A stretch of DNA of 64,000 bases from Verrucomicrobiota bacterium (GCA_023431185.1 JAEYXS010000120.1:1-64000), one strand, 5' to 3'; shown: positions 33,455-42,673, numbered from the stretch's first letter. The notes: generated by a model from the letters alone, not told the origin. Translations and numbers: made by a program.

Positions 33455-34525
33455 TTATCGGTCATTGCTTTCATGCCACTGCTGCAACCGGATCTGAACC
33501 GCCGTCCTTTGCTCCGGCGAAACCGAAGGCATCTCCAACATCAAGCGCCATAAGCGTGCGGCTTTCATCGCATCCTCATTCGTTTTGGAGTAAGCCTCAG
33601 CCAGCTCATTCACAGCTTCAGCTTGCTCGGCACTGAGATCTTCTGCGGCCATGATACGCCGCATGGCTTTGTCTGCCATGGACGGCTGTTGGAGATATTG
33701 CACATGGATCCGCGCTTTCATGGCCCATGCTTTCAGATCACCCGGCTTCTCCTCGATCATCTGGTCGATCATCACGATGGCCGAGCCATAATGCCCCGCC
33801 AGGCAAAGGTCGCTCACCGTCTGATGGCTTAACACCGGGGCCACTTCCGGCACGGAAGTTCCCTCCGCTTTAGTTGCTGTTTCAGGCTCTGCTTTCGCAG
33901 GCTGCACTGCGGGCATGTCCCCCTTGTCATCCGCTGGGCTGAACCGGGCTGACACTTGAAAAATATCCTGCCACAACTTGAGTCTTTGCAAAGCCAACGC
34001 CTGCAGCGAGGGGCTGATGGCCGGGGACTTTTGGATCTTTCTGATCTCCCGTTCCGCAGCCGGCAGATCTCGCTGGTCCTCCAAGTAGATGGTGGCCAGT
34101 ATGAATCGGCTCTCAAAATCATCCGGGCTCTTTTCCAACACCGCTTGCAGATGGGCGATCGCCTCCTCCGGACGATATTTCTTACGCCACTGATTTACCG
34201 TCCTTCGCTCCAGCACAGGTGGGGCTGGTTCCCGCTCACCGAACATGGCGTCCGTCGCCTTGTCCGCCATCTTCTGGGCGATGATGTGACTAAGTGCCGG
34301 CATGCAAACGCGCATCAACGCCACCCCCACAATGCCGATCAACAGCAGCTCCACGATGGAAGTCGCTTTGGTCGCCAGATAGAACCATCCTTCCAAAACC
34401 AGCAGCGAGATGATAAGCCGGATACGATACTTGCCCGTCTCCGGGTGCCGTATCACCACAACGCTGAACACGACTATGATCAGGGCTAGCAGCCACCAAA
34501 ACCAGTTGTCGATCAGCCACGCCAC
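33455..34525 (-). CDS. Membrane-anchored TPR-containing protein
   Basis: A 356-residue protein with three N-terminal hydrophobic segments (about residues 5-24, 36-52 and 58-72). A soluble part follows, with TPR-like helix pairs: PEEAIAHLQAVLEKSPDDFESRFILATIYLE (about 115-145), GSAIVMIDQMIEEKPGDLKAWAMKARIHVQ (about 260-290) and AVNELAEAYSKTNEDAMKAARLWRLML. A Pro/Ala/Glu-rich linker separates the TPR halves. It probably scaffolds protein contacts at the inner membrane; no specific family was recognised. It lies 10 bp after the EVE-domain gene and is likely co-transcribed with it. Confidence 0.75.
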   Translation of the reverse strand: MAWLIDNWFWWLLALIIVVFSVVVIRHPETGKYRIRLIISLLVLEGWFYLATKATSIVELLLIGIVGVALMRVCMPALSHIIAQKMADKATDAMFGEREPAPPVLERRTVNQWRKKYRPEEAIAHLQAVLEKSPDDFESRFILATIYLEDQRDLPAAEREIRKIQKSPAISPSLQALALQRLKLWQDIFQVSARFSPADDKGDMPAVQPAKAEPETATKAEGTSVPEVAPVLSHQTVSDLCLAGHYGSAIVMIDQMIEEKPGDLKAWAMKARIHVQYLQQPSMADKAMRRIMAAEDLSAEQAEAVNELAEAYSKTNEDAMKAARLWRLMLEMPSVSPEQRTAVQIRLQQWHESNDR

Positions 34526-34535
34526 AATCTTGAGT

Positions 34536-34955
34536 TTACGCCTTTGTCTCCGCCAATTCCAGCAGGCGCTTGAACTGCGCCTCGGTCAAAGGCGTGACCG
34601 AAAGCCGTGACTGCCGCACCAGTGCCATGTCTTTCAGCACGGCGTCCGTCTTGATTTGCTCCAGTGTGACCGCTTTCTTTAAAGGCTTGTGCGGTGCCAG
34701 GTCCACGACTGACCAATCCCCCTCATCCGCCGTCGGATCGGGATAAAATTCCCTGGCCACCTTGGCGATGCCCACCACCTGCTTGTCACTCACGCTGTGG
34801 TAAAACATCACCAGATCGCCCGCTTCCATGGCACGCAGATTGTTCCGTGCCTGAAAATTGCGCACCCCGGTCCACACGGTTTTTCCATCTTTCACCAGGT
34901 CATTCCACGAATAAGCCTCGGGCTCCGACTTCGCCAGCCAGTAGTTCTTTGCCAT
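34536..34955 (-). CDS. EVE-domain protein
   Basis: A 139-residue single-domain protein starting at ATG 34955. NYWLAKSEPEAYSWNDL is the canonical EVE start; GVRNFQARNNLRAMEAGDLVMFYHS and VVGIAKVAREFYPDPTA follow. The length equals typical stand-alone EVE proteins. EVE belongs to the PUA-like fold and is thought to bind modified bases in DNA or RNA; relatives occur in stress and defence contexts. Here the neighbour is a TPR protein, with no restriction genes in view. The upstream 14 codons were left out because the domain begins directly at MAKNYW. Confidence 0.93.
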   Translation of the reverse strand: MAKNYWLAKSEPEAYSWNDLVKDGKTVWTGVRNFQARNNLRAMEAGDLVMFYHSVSDKQVVGIAKVAREFYPDPTADEGDWSVVDLAPHKPLKKAVTLEQIKTDAVLKDMALVRQSRLSVTPLTEAQFKRLLELAETKA

Positions 34956-35041
34956 GTCAGGATTGAACCCTTGAAACCTGACCGAGGCAAACCGCAAAAT
35001 GTCCCTTGGTCATGAGCTGGTTTGGTGCTTAATTTCACCGC

Positions 35042-35749
35042 ATGGATTTGGCTGCCAATGTCGAAGTGATCCAACGCCGCATCACTGCTGCCTGTGAACG
35101 CGCAGGCCGTGATCCTAGCACCGTGCGGCTCATGGCCGTGAGCAAGGGGCATTCACCCGAAGCTATCTGTGCCGTGGCCGAGACGGGCATCACCCTCTTT
35201 GGCGAGAGCAAGATACAGGAAGCCAAGCTCAAGATTCCCCAATGCCCCGGCAGACTGCATTGGCAGATGATCGGCCATCTGCAAAGCAACAAGGCGAAGG
35301 ACGCCGTGCAGTTGTTCGAGCTCATTCAGAGCGTGGACAGCCTCAGTCTCGCGCAGGAGCTGAACAAGCGCGCCGAGCAGGCGGCCAAGACTCTGCCCGT
35401 GTTACTGGAAGTGAACGCTGCCGGGGAATCCAGCAAGTTCGGCTATAAGCCCGAAGCCGTATTGGCGGAACTGGCGCAACTCAATGCGCTGAAACGGCTG
35501 GAGATCCACGGTCTGATGACTATCGCCCCCTACGTGCAGGATTTGGAGCGCGTGCGCCCGTTCTTTCGCAAGCTGCGCGAATTGAGGGAGCGATGCGAGC
35601 AGCAGTTGGGGGCTCCCCTCCCCGTGCTGAGCATGGGCATGAGTGGTGACTTCGAAGTAGCGATCGAGGAAGGGTCCACACTGGTCCGCGTAGGCACAGC
35701 CATCTTCGGTGAGCGCACCTATGTCAGGCACGCTTCCTCCCAAGATTGA
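35042..35749 (+). CDS. yggS: YggS/PLPBP-family PLP-binding protein
   Basis: A 235-residue cytoplasmic protein with the alanine-racemase N-terminal barrel. LMAVSKGHSPE holds the PLP lysine, FGESKIQEA and WQMIGHLQSNK follow, and the C-terminal signature MSGDFEVAIEEGSTLVRVGTAIFGER is essentially textbook. The family maintains PLP homeostasis and has no known enzyme activity. In many bacteria it sits near proC, cell division or pilT genes; here the pilus motor genes begin about 0.8 kb downstream on the other strand. It is divergent from the EVE gene, with an 86-bp intergenic region. Confidence 0.95.
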   Translation: MDLAANVEVIQRRITAACERAGRDPSTVRLMAVSKGHSPEAICAVAETGITLFGESKIQEAKLKIPQCPGRLHWQMIGHLQSNKAKDAVQLFELIQSVDSLSLAQELNKRAEQAAKTLPVLLEVNAAGESSKFGYKPEAVLAELAQLNALKRLEIHGLMTIAPYVQDLERVRPFFRKLRELRERCEQQLGAPLPVLSMGMSGDFEVAIEEGSTLVRVGTAIFGERTYVRHASSQD

Positions 35750-35812
35750 CGGATATCGGCTTTTGCTGCGTTCGGTCATTGAAATTAACCCGTAGCGGCG
35801 TATTACTTGGCC

Positions 35813-36112
35813 ATGGATTTGACGGTAGAAACATTCAAGCGCGAAATCGCAGAGGCCTTGCGCAATTACGACAAGTACATCATCTGCATCGACAAGACGC
35901 CGGAGGACTGCGAGGCGTCGCTCAAGTCCTTGATGGAAAAGGCCGTCAAAGCCTACCTCAATCGCGCCCCCGGCCTGCGCCACGGCATCGCCTTGGACAA
36001 GCAGGTAACCATCATCCTCAGCCAGACCGAGGAAGAACGCCCGCTCTGCGGCATCTATTTCAACTTGTCGTCCCCCTACCACAAAAAGGTAGCCAAGGCG
36101 ACCAAGGCTTAG
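35813..36112 (+). CDS. Small conserved-looking hypothetical protein
   Basis: A 99-residue protein from ATG 35813 (a TTG two codons earlier is possible). It has no signal or membrane segment. The first half is helical (TFKREIAEALRNYDKYIICID, then CEASLKSLMEKAVKAYLNRAPGLRHG); the second half has beta-type segments (KQVTIILSQ, LCGIYFNLSSPY) and a Lys-rich end. I do not recognise the family. It follows yggS by 63 bp on the same strand and precedes the tRNA region, with which it converges. The compact fold and even codon use suggest a real gene. Confidence 0.65.
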   Translation: MDLTVETFKREIAEALRNYDKYIICIDKTPEDCEASLKSLMEKAVKAYLNRAPGLRHGIALDKQVTIILSQTEEERPLCGIYFNLSSPYHKKVAKATKA

Positions 36113-36282
36113 AGCAACAAGAGAATCGAAACGGCGAGGATTGGACCGGAGACTATCTGGCTCCGCTGACGGGTTGTGTTTAGAGCAGATTTGACCGTCG
36201 TTCTTGAAGAATTTTTGACGGCAAGCGGAAGCAGCTCAGAAGGAATCCGCGAGCGTGGGGGAAATTGGGAACCGTTCTGTAT

Positions 36283-36384
36283 CCGAAGCCTCTTGGTGGA
36301 GCGTACAGGACTTGAACCTGCCACCTCAACAATGCCATTGTCGCGCTCTACCAGATGAGCTAACGCCCCATCAAGAGGCTTCGG
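36283..36384. repeat. Perfect 13-bp inverted repeat bracketing tRNA-Ala
   Basis: CCGAAGCCTCTTG at 36283-36295 and its exact reverse complement CAAGAGGCTTCGG at 36372-36384 flank the tRNA. In the minus-strand precursor the 5' leader and 3' trailer could pair directly beyond the acceptor stem. The trailer arm overlaps the encoded CCA by two bases. Confidence 0.85.
36294..36369 (-). tRNA. tRNA-Ala (anticodon GGC)
   Basis: A 76-nt cloverleaf on the minus strand. Acceptor GGGGCGT pairs with ACGCTCC, including the G3:U70 pair that marks alanine tRNAs. The D-stem is GCTC/GAGC and the anticodon stem is CGACA/TGTTG with loop ATGGCAT giving anticodon GGC. The T-arm loop is TTCAAGT. The discriminator is A and CCA is encoded. 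The 438-bp gap 36113-36550 holds only this tRNA and its flanking inverted repeat. Confidence 0.96.
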
Positions 36385-36550
36385 TACTGCTTCGGTTTGA
36401 AACCCTGTCTGACACCTGGGTGCCTTGGGAATTGCTCTGGGCAACTCCCATAAGGGCTCCAAACCAGAGGCCGGAACGCTATTGAGCGCTCCGTCCTTTG
36501 TCAAAGTTTTTTGAAAACTTTTTCCACTTACTTTTGAGCGGTCACGATCT

Positions 36551-37846
36551 TTAGTTGTTCTTGCCCGTGTCGCCGACTTTATCCATCAGCACGATGAGCG
36601 GCATGAACAGCGCGATGACGATGCTGCCGACGATGACGGCCAGAAACACAATCATGACCGGCTCCAGCAGCGAGGTCATCGCGGAGACCGCGTTATCCAC
36701 TTCTTCATCATAGTTGTCGGCGATCTTCATCACCATCTCCGGCAGTGCGCCGGTCTGCTCGCCTACATCCACCATGCTGATGACGATGGGCGGAAACACG
36801 CCGCTGGCCTCCAGCGGCTGGGTGATGGTCTCACCTTCCTTCACGCTTTCATGAATGGCGTTCACGGCATCCGCCACGATGACGTTGCCGGAGGTCTCAC
36901 GCACGATGGTCAGTGCCTGCAAGATCGGCACCCCGCTGCTCACCAGCGTGCCCAGTGTGCGGGTGAAGCGGGCGATGGCCACCTTGGAGATCACGGGCCC
37001 GATGCCGGGAACCTTCATCTGCAGCCGGTCGATGGTGCGCCGGCCAAATTTCGTCAGTGCGAAGAGCTTGAAGGCGACCACAAAGCAGAAGATGCCGATG
37101 ACCGTCCCCAAGAGGTTGTTCTTGATGGTATTGCTGACGCCCAGCACGAAACGGGTGAAGGCAGGCAAAGCTTCGCCCTCCAACATGTCTTTGAAGATCG
37201 CCTCGAATTTCGGCACCACGACGATCATCAGCAGGGCCAGGATGCCGACGGCCACCACCATGACGGCCACGGGATAGAACATGGCCGCGATGACCTTGCC
37301 CTTGATCTTCTGCGCCTTCTCCATGAACTCGGCCAGACGGTTGAGCACGACTTCCAGCACGCCGCCCAGCTCACCAGCCTTCACCATGTTCACATACAGA
37401 CGATTAAAAGTCTTCGGGTGTTGCGCCAGACTTTCTGAAAAGGTGGAACCGCCTTCAATCGAGATGGCAAGTTCATTGATGATGCGCTTGAGCGTCTTGT
37501 CCCGCTCCTGCTTCTCCAATACACGCATGCCGCGCAACAACGGCAGACCGGCATCCACCAGCGTCGCGAGCTGGCGGGTGAAGGTGGTGAGCACCTTGCT
37601 CTTGACCTTGCCGCCCTTGAACCCGGGCATGGAGAACCCGCCTTTTTTCTTGCCCCCTGCGGCCGGTGCCGCCGCCTTGCCTTTGGCGTCACCCTTTTCC
37701 TTGACCTTGTCGGCCTCGACCACTTTGGTCGGGAAATAACCCATCTCCTTGAGGCGGCCGATTGCTTCGCTCTGGTTCGCCACCTCCAAGGTCCCCTTGG
37801 TCTCCTTCCCCTTTTGATCCATCGCTACATAGTTATATTTGGGCAT
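36551..37846 (-). CDS. pilC: Type IV pilus/type II secretion inner-membrane platform protein PilC/GspF
   Basis: A 431-residue membrane protein. The N-terminus MPKYNYVAMDQKGKETKGTLEA-like region is typical, followed by a basic Lys/Ala/Gly linker (about 50-75) that is longer than usual. Two GspF domains follow: FTRQLATLVDAGLPLLRGMRVLEKQ with AGELGGVLEVVLNRLAEFME, and ARFTRTLGTLVSSGVPILQALTIVRE with DVGEQTGALPEMVMKIADNY. Membrane segments are near 190-212, 240-262 and 400-422. It transmits motor action to the pilin platform. It is the last gene of a four-gene motor operon (12 bp after the second PilB-like gene). Confidence 0.95.
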   Translation of the reverse strand: MPKYNYVAMDQKGKETKGTLEVANQSEAIGRLKEMGYFPTKVVEADKVKEKGDAKGKAAAPAAGGKKKGGFSMPGFKGGKVKSKVLTTFTRQLATLVDAGLPLLRGMRVLEKQERDKTLKRIINELAISIEGGSTFSESLAQHPKTFNRLYVNMVKAGELGGVLEVVLNRLAEFMEKAQKIKGKVIAAMFYPVAVMVVAVGILALLMIVVVPKFEAIFKDMLEGEALPAFTRFVLGVSNTIKNNLLGTVIGIFCFVVAFKLFALTKFGRRTIDRLQMKVPGIGPVISKVAIARFTRTLGTLVSSGVPILQALTIVRETSGNVIVADAVNAIHESVKEGETITQPLEASGVFPPIVISMVDVGEQTGALPEMVMKIADNYDEEVDNAVSAMTSLLEPVMIVFLAVIVGSIVIALFMPLIVLMDKVGDTGKNN

Positions 37847-37858
37847 AGGACGGGTTCG

Positions 37859-39568
37859 TTAGGTGTATTTGAGCACTTCTTCAATCGTGGTTTCGCCATC
37901 AAAGATACCGCGCAGGCCGTCATCACGCAAGGTGGCCATGCCCAGCTCCACGGCCTTCTGCCGCATCACCACGGAGGGTGCCCGTTCATTGATGAGGTTG
38001 CGGATGGGATCGGAGACGACCAAAAGCTCGTAGATGCCCTTGCGGCCACGATAGCCGGTGTCATTGCAGGCCGAGCAGCCGCGCCCGTAGTAGAACACCT
38101 TATCACCGATATCGTATGGCGAAAGGTTAAGCTGGGACAACTGGTTCTCGGTGGGCTCGAACGGCGCACGGCACTTCTTGCAGATGGTACGCACGAGCCG
38201 TTGGGCCAGCACGCCTTGCAAAGTGGAAGAGATAAGGAACGGCTCCACCCCCATGTCCACCAGACGGGTCACGGCACCAGGCGCATCGTTCGTGTGCAAC
38301 GTGCTGAGCACCAAGTGACCGGTCAGCGACGCCTGAATGGCGATCTGGGAGGTTTCCAGATCGCGCATCTCACCCACCATGATCACATCCGGATCTTGAC
38401 GCAGGAAGGATTTGAGTGCCTTGCCGAAGGTCATGCCCAAGGCCTCATTCACCGCCACCTGCATGATGCCGTCGATGTCATATTCCACCGGGTCCTCAGC
38501 CGTCAGCAGCTTGGAATCGATGGTGTTCACCGCCCGCAAACAGGCGTAAAGTGTCGTGGTCTTGCCGGAACCAGTGGGGCCCGTCACCACGAAAATGCCG
38601 TTCGGCTGCTGGATCGCTTCTTCCACGTAGGTCCGGACATAATCCGGAAAACCCAAGGCCTTGATGTCCAGCGTGACGGAACCGCGGTCCAGCACACGCA
38701 ACACCACGGATTCACCGAACTTGGTCGGCAAGCTGGAGACACGCAGATCGATGTCTTTGCCACCAAGACGCATCGAGATGCGTCCGTCTTGCGGCAGACG
38801 GCGCTCGGCAATGTTCAGGTTCGCCACCACCTTAAGGCGGGAAATAACCGGGAGCGCCAGATACTTGGGGGGCGGAGCCATCTCATAGAGTGCCCCGTCC
38901 ACACGGTAACGGATCTTGAATTCATCCTCGAACGGCTCGAAATGGATGTCACTCGCGCGGTCCTGCACGGCTTGGTAGAGGACCAGATTCACGAACCGGA
39001 CGATGGGCGCTTCGTTCGCCATGTCGGCGATGCTGCCCGCGACGTCCTGGCCGGCGGCCAGTTCGGCCAGTTCCTTCTCCAGGTTGGCATCCTCCCCGAA
39101 CTCTTTCAGGATGTCGCTGAAACTCTCCCCTTCTTCGCCGTAATTCTTCTCGATGAACTTGGCGATCTGGTTGGGATCGGCCACCACGACCAGCACTTCG
39201 CGCCGGACCACGAAACCCAGTTCGTCGATGATCTGGGGGTTGAGCGCCTCCGCCATGGCCACTTTGACTCCCGAGCCGTAATCTTCTACCGGTACGCACT
39301 GATACATGCGGACGGTGGTGGCTGGGATGGTCTTGAGCAACTCAGGTGTCGGCTCCAGATCTTCCAGATCGACCACCTCGGTGCCCAGGTGGTGGGCCTG
39401 CAGGTGCAACTGCTGATCCATCGGCATGATGCCGAAGTCGGCCAGGATCTGGCTGATGGGTTTGCCACTCCGGGCGTGCTCGGAAACTACTTCCTCATAC
39501 TGGAGGTCATCCAGATTACCCTGCTCCCGGATGAGCGTCAGCAGCGGGCTGTTGATGGTCGAAGACAT
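37859..39568 (-). CDS. PilB/GspE-type assembly ATPase (copy nearest pilC)
   Basis: A 569-residue hexameric ATPase. An N-terminal MshEN-like domain (1-150) precedes the N2 region SDIHFEPFEDEFKIRYRVDG. The motor has Walker A GPTGSGKTTTLYA, the Asp box LLTAEDPVEYDIDG, Walker B DPDVIMVGEMRD and the His box LSTLHTNDAPGA. The metal-binding motif is CKKCRAP with CSACNDTGYRGR. It should power pilus extension or secretion. It lies 9 bp after pilT and 12 bp before pilC. A second, only partly similar ATPase is at 40747-42474, so one may serve pili and the other a type II system. Confidence 0.95.
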   Translation of the reverse strand: MSSTINSPLLTLIREQGNLDDLQYEEVVSEHARSGKPISQILADFGIMPMDQQLHLQAHHLGTEVVDLEDLEPTPELLKTIPATTVRMYQCVPVEDYGSGVKVAMAEALNPQIIDELGFVVRREVLVVVADPNQIAKFIEKNYGEEGESFSDILKEFGEDANLEKELAELAAGQDVAGSIADMANEAPIVRFVNLVLYQAVQDRASDIHFEPFEDEFKIRYRVDGALYEMAPPPKYLALPVISRLKVVANLNIAERRLPQDGRISMRLGGKDIDLRVSSLPTKFGESVVLRVLDRGSVTLDIKALGFPDYVRTYVEEAIQQPNGIFVVTGPTGSGKTTTLYACLRAVNTIDSKLLTAEDPVEYDIDGIMQVAVNEALGMTFGKALKSFLRQDPDVIMVGEMRDLETSQIAIQASLTGHLVLSTLHTNDAPGAVTRLVDMGVEPFLISSTLQGVLAQRLVRTICKKCRAPFEPTENQLSQLNLSPYDIGDKVFYYGRGCSACNDTGYRGRKGIYELLVVSDPIRNLINERAPSVVMRQKAVELGMATLRDDGLRGIFDGETTIEEVLKYT

Positions 39569-39577
39569 GGCTGGAAA

Positions 39578-40693
39578 TTATTTGCTACGGGCGGCGGCCG
39601 CTTCAGCCGCGGCCTTGGCTGCATCCATCTCCTGCATCTTGGTGATGCAAGAGGCGGGGTCGATGGAGCGGTTGATGACCTCCTCCTTCTTGATCCAGCC
39701 GCGTTCGTATTTGTCCAGCAAGTTGGCGTCCAGAGTGATCATGCCATACTTGCCACCGGTCTGCTGGTCGGAAGGGATACGGAAGGTCTTGTTGTCTCGG
39801 ATCAAAGCCGAGATGGACGGCGTGTTGATCATGATGTCATGGAGCGCCACGCGGCCGGGTTTGTCACAGCGGGCCACTAAGATCTGGGCGATGACCGCCT
39901 GCAACACAGTGGAGAGCTGGATGCGGATGGTCTCTTGCGCGTTCGTCGGGAAGGCGTTCACGATACGATCAATCGTCTTGGCCGCCGAGTTCGTGTGCAG
40001 CGTACCGAAGACCAAGTGACCCGTTTCAGCGGCGGTCACGGCGGCCTCGATCGTCTCCAGATCGCGCAACTCACCGACCAGGATCACGTCCGGGTCCTGA
40101 CGCAATGCGCGGCGCAGGGCCTCGGCGAAAGAGGGCACGTCCACGTGCACCTCGCGCTGGGTGATGACCGCCTTCTTGTGCTTGTGATAGAACTCGATGG
40201 GGTCTTCGATGGTGATGATGTGCGCCTCGTCACGTGTCTCATTGAGGATGTTGATCATCGAAGCCAGCGTGGTGGACTTGCCCGAGCCGGTGGGGCCGGT
40301 GACAAGGATCATGCCGCGAGGCTTGTTCAGCAACTGATCGACCAAAGTCTTGGACAGACCGATCTGGTCGATGGTGAGCAGTTTGTTCGGGATCTGGCGC
40401 AACACGAGGGCGAAGTTGCCGCGCTCCTTGAAGATGGAACACCGGAAACGGGCCAGTTCACCGAAGGCGAAGCCGAAGTCCGCCCCGCCTTTTTCACGCA
40501 CCTGCTGGATGGAATCATCCGAGGCAATGGCGTTCATCAGCTCTTCCGTGTCCTCAGGCTTCAACGGCGGGCCTTCCACGCGTTCGAGCGTGCCGTTAAG
40601 ACGGATGCAGGGCGGAATGTTCACCCGGAGATGCAAGTCAGCCGCCCCTTCATTCACCATGAGGGTCAGCAAGTCGGACATCGCGTAAGACAT
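39578..40693 (-). CDS. pilT: Type IV pilus retraction ATPase PilT
   Basis: A 371-residue ATPase without the N-terminal MshEN domain or Cys4 zinc motif, as expected of PilT. Motifs: ADLHLRVNIPPCIRLNG, Walker A GPTGSGKSTTLASM, Asp box IITIEDPIEFYH, Walker B DPDVILVGELRD, His box FGTLHTNSAAKTIDRIVNAFP, and the PilT C-terminal INTPSISALIRDNKT. It depolymerises the pilus, producing twitching force. It ends in an Ala-rich helix (KAAAEAAAARSK), a little longer than usual. It lies between two PilB-like genes (53 and 9 bp), which is an uncommon order. Confidence 0.96.
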   Translation of the reverse strand: MSYAMSDLLTLMVNEGAADLHLRVNIPPCIRLNGTLERVEGPPLKPEDTEELMNAIASDDSIQQVREKGGADFGFAFGELARFRCSIFKERGNFALVLRQIPNKLLTIDQIGLSKTLVDQLLNKPRGMILVTGPTGSGKSTTLASMINILNETRDEAHIITIEDPIEFYHKHKKAVITQREVHVDVPSFAEALRRALRQDPDVILVGELRDLETIEAAVTAAETGHLVFGTLHTNSAAKTIDRIVNAFPTNAQETIRIQLSTVLQAVIAQILVARCDKPGRVALHDIMINTPSISALIRDNKTFRIPSDQQTGGKYGMITLDANLLDKYERGWIKKEEVINRSIDPASCITKMQEMDAAKAAAEAAAARSK

Positions 40694-40746
40694 ATCTTAT
40701 TTAGCTGCTAATCATTAGGTCGCGCGGCGATACGCGGCCAAAACCT

Positions 40747-42474
40747 TTAAGTCACCTGTTCATCATCACCCACCGTCGCGCGGATGACTTCCTCGGTGGT
40801 GGTCATGCCGGACAGCACCTTGCGCGCCCCGTCTTCACGCAGGGTGCGCATGCCCATCTCACGCGCCCGGGCCCGCAGGACGGTCGTCGGCACGCGATCA
40901 TTGATGAGTTTCCGCACCTCATCATCCACCAAGAAGATCTCAAATATGCCGAACCGGCCGCGGTAGCCGCCTTTGTTGCATTCGTTGCAACCCTTGCCCT
41001 TGCGGCAGTTCACCTCGCCCACCGTCCGCGGATCGATGCCCAGCGTGCGGAACTCGGAATCCGAAGGGATATGCGGCTGGGCGCACTTCTTGCAAATCCG
41101 GCGAACCAGACGTTGCGCCATCATCGCCCGCGTGGATGAGGCCACCAAGAAGGGCTTCACCCCGATGTCGATCAAACGGGTCACCGCACCCGGCGCGTCA
41201 TTCGTGTGCAGCGTGGAGAATACCAAGTGACCCGTCAGTGAGGCATTGATGGCGATGGACGCCGTCTCAATGTCACGGATTTCCCCCAGCATGACCACGT
41301 TTGGCGCCTGACGCAGCATCGAGCGCAAGGCCACGGCAAAAGTCAGCCCCACCGTATCGCTCACCTGCACCTGGTTGATGCCCGCCAAGACATATTCCAC
41401 CGGGTCTTCCACCGTGATGATCTTACGGTCAGGACGGTTGATATAGTTTAGACAAGAATACAGCGTGGTCGTTTTGCCGGAACCGGTCGGACCGGTCACC
41501 AGCAGAATGCCGTCCGGCAGACCGATCAGGCGCTCAAAGGTCTGCTGATCATCCGAGAGGAAGCCCAGTTCGGCCAGTCCGAGCTTCAAGCCGGTCTTGT
41601 CCAAGATACGCATGACGATGCTTTCGCCATGGTTCGTCGGCAGACAAGAAACACGCAAATCGATCGATTTGCCCACCACGTTCATCTGGATACGACCATC
41701 CTGCGGCACCCGTTTTTCCGCGATGGACATGCCCGCCTGAATCTTCAGACGGCTGATCAACGCCGCCTGCAACCGCTTCGGCGGGTTGTTCATCTCCTGC
41801 AGCACACCATCCACCCGGTACCGGACCCGAAAACGCTTCTCCAGCGGTTCCAGATGGATGTCCGAGGCGCGCATTTTGAAAGCCTCCACGATGATCGAAT
41901 TGACCAGCTTGATGATGGGTGCATCGGCATCCACCTCCGCCCCATCGTCTTCCGTGACCGCCACGTTCTGGAAGCTGGTCATGTCCACCTCGCCCTGGGT
42001 GATGTTCTGGATGAACTCGTTCGCCTCGCCCGACTTGCCGCCGCCACCATAATACTTGGTCAGCGCCGCATCCAAGGCCTCCTCCGTGGCCACGCAAAAA
42101 TCGATCTCCTGCTTCAGGATATGCCGCAGTGAATCAAGCGTGTCGAGGTCGGACGGGTCCGCGACCGCGAGCCGGATGCTCCCGGACGACATGGACACCG
42201 GCATGACCTTGTACTTGCGGGCGATACCGCGGTTCACCGCCGCGATCACTTCGTCCGGGATGCGCATGTCCGCCAGATCCACCACTTCCGCGCCGAACTG
42301 CGCGGCCTTGGCCTGGGTGACATTAAGGGTGGAAATCCAGCTTTTGGCCAGGGCGGTATCGATGATACCGATCCCCGCCTGCTCGGCCTCTTGACGCAAG
42401 GTTTCGATTTGCTGGTTGGTCAACCAGCCCATGTCCACCAAGGTATCGACCAAATAATCGTCTCGTACTGCCAC
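40747..42474 (-). CDS. PilB/GspE-type assembly ATPase (first gene of motor operon)
   Basis: A 575-residue ATPase. The MshEN domain spans about 1-155 (LVDTLVDMGWLTNQQIETLRQEA; AKAAQFGAEVVDL). N2 is ASDIHLEPLEKRFRVRYRVDG; Walker A GPTGSGKTTTLYSCL; Asp box IITVEDPVEYVLAG; Walker B APNVVMLGEIRD; His box FSTLHTNDAPGA. Zinc motif: CKKCAQP with CNECNKGGYRGR. Note APNVV rather than DPDVI at Walker B, unlike the other copy. It drives pilus extension or type II secretion. It is first in the minus-strand operon, 53 bp before pilT. Confidence 0.95.
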   Translation of the reverse strand: MAVRDDYLVDTLVDMGWLTNQQIETLRQEAEQAGIGIIDTALAKSWISTLNVTQAKAAQFGAEVVDLADMRIPDEVIAAVNRGIARKYKVMPVSMSSGSIRLAVADPSDLDTLDSLRHILKQEIDFCVATEEALDAALTKYYGGGGKSGEANEFIQNITQGEVDMTSFQNVAVTEDDGAEVDADAPIIKLVNSIIVEAFKMRASDIHLEPLEKRFRVRYRVDGVLQEMNNPPKRLQAALISRLKIQAGMSIAEKRVPQDGRIQMNVVGKSIDLRVSCLPTNHGESIVMRILDKTGLKLGLAELGFLSDDQQTFERLIGLPDGILLVTGPTGSGKTTTLYSCLNYINRPDRKIITVEDPVEYVLAGINQVQVSDTVGLTFAVALRSMLRQAPNVVMLGEIRDIETASIAINASLTGHLVFSTLHTNDAPGAVTRLIDIGVKPFLVASSTRAMMAQRLVRRICKKCAQPHIPSDSEFRTLGIDPRTVGEVNCRKGKGCNECNKGGYRGRFGIFEIFLVDDEVRKLINDRVPTTVLRARAREMGMRTLREDGARKVLSGMTTTEEVIRATVGDDEQVT

Positions 42475-42673
42475 GACTCGCCTCTCGGTACGTTAAATTT
42501 GTCTATTGGAAATTCGCGCGCAGACTACCGGGCACCAAAATCAAAGTCAACGCGCATGCGAGGATACTTCTTTTGCATTTGCCGCCGCTGTGCTTGCGGC
42601 AAGCTCGCCCGTAAGCCGCCGCTTTTCAACTGCTATTTTCCACGGACTTGCCCACCGCAACCAACCGCCAGGC

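Noticed and set aside
36283..36384. tRNA-flanking inverted repeat as attachment site of an integrated element
   Set aside because: No integrase, no second tRNA fragment and no foreign gene block lies next to it; the repeat is inverted, not direct.
36109..36504. 131-codon open frame on the minus strand over the tRNA
   Set aside because: It reads through tRNA-Ala and its flanking inverted repeat; the peptide is a typical tRNA-derived false frame.
37814..39880. 688-codon plus-strand frame across the PilB-like gene
   Set aside because: It is antisense to a clear ATPase gene and shows only His/Arg/Gln-rich low-complexity composition.
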